From assembly GCA_905250125.1 (NCBI GenBank), contig CAJNOL010001205.1, positions 7,699-71,698 on the forward strand: DNA of 64,000 nt. The letters run 5' to 3'. The notes under the pieces were generated by a model. That model did no database searches. It had not been told where the DNA came from and saw only the letters and a program-made list of their open reading frames with translations. How positions within the stretch are numbered: position 1 is the first letter of the stretch; each line of letters starts with the position of its first letter. Positions 62,376 to 64,000 of this stretch are shown here, piece after piece. Made by a program: the position numbers and the translations under genes. The DNA is from Rotaria sordida (taxonomy: Eukaryota > Rotifera > Eurotatoria > Philodinida > Philodinidae).

Positions 62376-62988
62376 ATGACATCAAAAGCTCAATCGTCAA
62401 CAAGAGAAACGAGTGACTTTTATAAAGCATGCTCAATCAATGATATTCCTCTGATAAAATCGTATTTAGCACGTATGACTGTGGATGAAATCAATCGAAT
62501 CGAACCTAATGGAAGTACAGGATTGCAGATAGCATCCTATCATAACAATGCAGCTATTGTACATCTATTAATTAAACATGGAGCTTCAGTTTCAATTCAA
62601 AATGATTCAACAAAACTTACTCCATACGAAGAGACAACTTCTTCTTATATAAAACATCTTCTAACAAGTACAGGTAATAAAGCATGGATTGAATGGACTT
62701 TTGTGGATCCACCGACACGTGAAACAAAACAAATATTCGATACAGAATTAGAGAATAGATTTCATAACATGGGTTTATCATTTATACTCAATTATTTGCT
62801 AAATCACTATGCTCGTGGATATGTTGCAAAAGCATCTCCGAAATCAGCCAAACAAATTGAACAGTAAGTAATGCATTCGAACAGAATTTCTTAAAAAAAG
62901 AATATGACAAATATTAAATCCTATTAATATTCAATATAAGTATTAGTCATTTTGTTTCAGTATCAAAGAAACGATTAATTATAGTTAA
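62376..62988 (+). CDS. Ankyrin-repeat protein
   Basis: ATG 62376 (MTSKAQSS) is preferred over 62178 because the upstream segment is atypical. Residues 12-80 carry ankyrin repeats: DFYKACSINDIPLIKSYLAR, then GSTGLQIASYHNNAAIVHLL and IKHGASVSIQNDS. Next comes a unique part with KAWIEWTFVDPPTRETKQIF and YLLNHYARGYV. The ORF ends in TAA at 62865-62867. Alternatively, the donor at 62864 (A|GTAAGT) joins an acceptor at 62961 to add HIKETINYS and stop at 62986-62988. The protein is a likely scaffold and is shorter than multi-ankyrin proteins, possibly C-terminally truncated. Function unknown. Confidence 0.78.
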
Positions 62989-63204
62989 ATACATCTCAAT
63001 AGTATTCTTTATCGATATTATACTCTTTTTATTTCGTCAAAAGATTTATAGCATAATAAAGTATTATTTGAAGCATTTCCAGTGAATACTATATAACTAT
63101 TATAAATTTAAGTAGAACAGTTAAAAAGACTGGATTTTTATTATTATTCCATTCATACATTATTTTATTTTATTAGATCAATATTTGTTGTCAATTCATA
63201 TTAA

Positions 63205-63773
63205 CTATTATTCATTTCAAAAAAGAATGAACTCGCTTGTTTGTTAAATAACTCGGCAATACTGAAAGCCATTTTGTCGTTCGAAAGAGCATAAATGGGG
63301 TACAATTTCACCTAAGAATCAAAATACTTGAAAAGCTTTCTAGGGGGTTTAAGGAACTTTTTAGAAAATCACTGTCTGATTTACTTGATTAGATGTATTT
63401 TCAAGTGAAATTGAAAATCCAATATCACCGAGAAAGGAATGTCCTTTTTGGCTGAAACTTTTAATATATTCTATGGACAAATTTTCAGGTTAAAATTTTA
63501 TAATTTCATTTTCCAGTGAATATCTAAGAAAGGGTCGAAAGTTCAGTAAAAATGGTCAGCATTTTTTAAGAAAAGATCGAAAACGCCTAAAAATTTCGAG
63601 GTTTATAAAGTAGACATTGGGCTACAATATGGTTAAATTAAGATTCTCAGGTAGACTTGTATCCACATTCATGCACTTCCTAACGACACAAAACCGAACT
63701 CGATAGCTATCAGCATTGTCAAGTTATTCAATAAAAAACAAGCGAGTCCATTCTTTTTTTAAATGGATAATAG
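63205..63773. mobile_element. TIR element (MITE-like), about 570 bp
   Basis: Left CTATTATTCATTTCAAAAAA and right, read inward, CTATTATCCATTTAAAAAAA, then both AGAATG.ACTCGCTTGTT and on through TGCTGA/ACTGAA-like sequence, for some 60 bp. No ORF. The terminal motif recalls the foldback element at 8390. Confidence 0.85.
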
Positions 63774-64000
63774 GTTCTTTTACAATAAATGCTCTATGTT
63801 TTCTTTAGAACATTATTCAAACAGAACTATTCCTAATGAGTTCGTCCCTAACTAATCATTCATCCCATCAACTCGTTGAATCGAATTTTGTTAGGTGAAA
63901 AACTTGCGTGCTTTTATCAAGATGTATTATTTAGAAGACGATTCTCGATTAAATAACTCTTTTAGCTGATAAACTTACATATAGTCTGTGTAGATACACT
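63774..64000. other. Right edge without recognised gene
   Basis: Nothing supported. Confidence 0.5.

Noticed and set aside
1..64000. tRNA, rRNA or CRISPR arrays
   Set aside because: No tRNA A/B-box pair with a plausible cloverleaf, no rRNA and no regularly spaced direct repeats were seen by eye; a tRNAscan and covariance-model search would settle this.

Overview
The window is AT-rich nuclear DNA from an animal. Genes are split by many GT-AG introns, most of them 45-70 bp, beside a few long ones that hold repeats. There are no bacterial-style operons. The gene families (an ART-like/TPR protein, divergent rhodopsin-type receptors, a FLYWCH-MULE transposase, small cysteine-rich surface proteins, ankyrin proteins) together with G-rich TGTGGG-like hexamer tracts suggest a bdelloid rotifer. 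The taxonomy is inference; the exon structures were read from the sequence and every accepted junction was checked for phase.

Layout. 438-3882 (-): RNF34/RFFL-type FYVE-like + RING ubiquitin ligase. 5738-8058 (+): 15-exon ERICH3-like gene with a DUF4590 domain. 8390-9341: palindromic foldback element. 9862-12202 (+): degenerate ART-like + seven-TPR protein, possibly spliced to the gene before it. 12406-13353: inverted duplication carrying a small membrane ORF. 13354-17436: mostly noncoding, with a decayed Thr-rich segment. 17437-18294 (+): AIM24-family gene. 18295-21624: noncoding with two MITE-like elements. 21625-22749 (+): seven-TM receptor, followed by a 65-aa membrane micro-protein gene. 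23083-27328: noncoding. 27329-32680 (+): ten-exon membrane-type matrix metalloproteinase with a tail-anchored MSP/VAP-like gene nested on the opposite strand of intron 3. 33629-34815: almost perfect 1.19-kb palindrome. 35567-35779 (+): small hydrophilic protein.

The second half is gene-poor and full of relics. They include a pentapeptide-like pseudogene (37114-37685), a Cys-rich secreted or surface protein (42484-42807, -), a dead mariner/Tc1-type transposon with clear TIRs (45003-46315), a malic-enzyme C-terminal relic (46725-46975), a three-finger (Ly6-like) GPI-type protein (48510-49031), a broken secreted-protein gene (50984-51505), a DGAT2-family gene with an in-frame stop (53666-54719, -), decayed coding sequence (55660-56435), and a receptor missing its 5' part (57390-58107, -). 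Four TGTGGG-like G-rich/C-rich hairpin blocks lie among them, one exactly at the break of the truncated receptor. A complete MULE transposon with a five-exon, open 470-aa transposase sits between inverted purine-rich minisatellite arms (58930-61300). An ankyrin-repeat gene (62376-62988) and a TIR element (63205-63773) end the window.

The genes do not form one pathway. The mixture of intact core-type genes, decayed gene copies, TIR and foldback elements and telomere-like hairpins resembles a dynamic, possibly subtelomere-like region, mainly from about 42 kb rightward.
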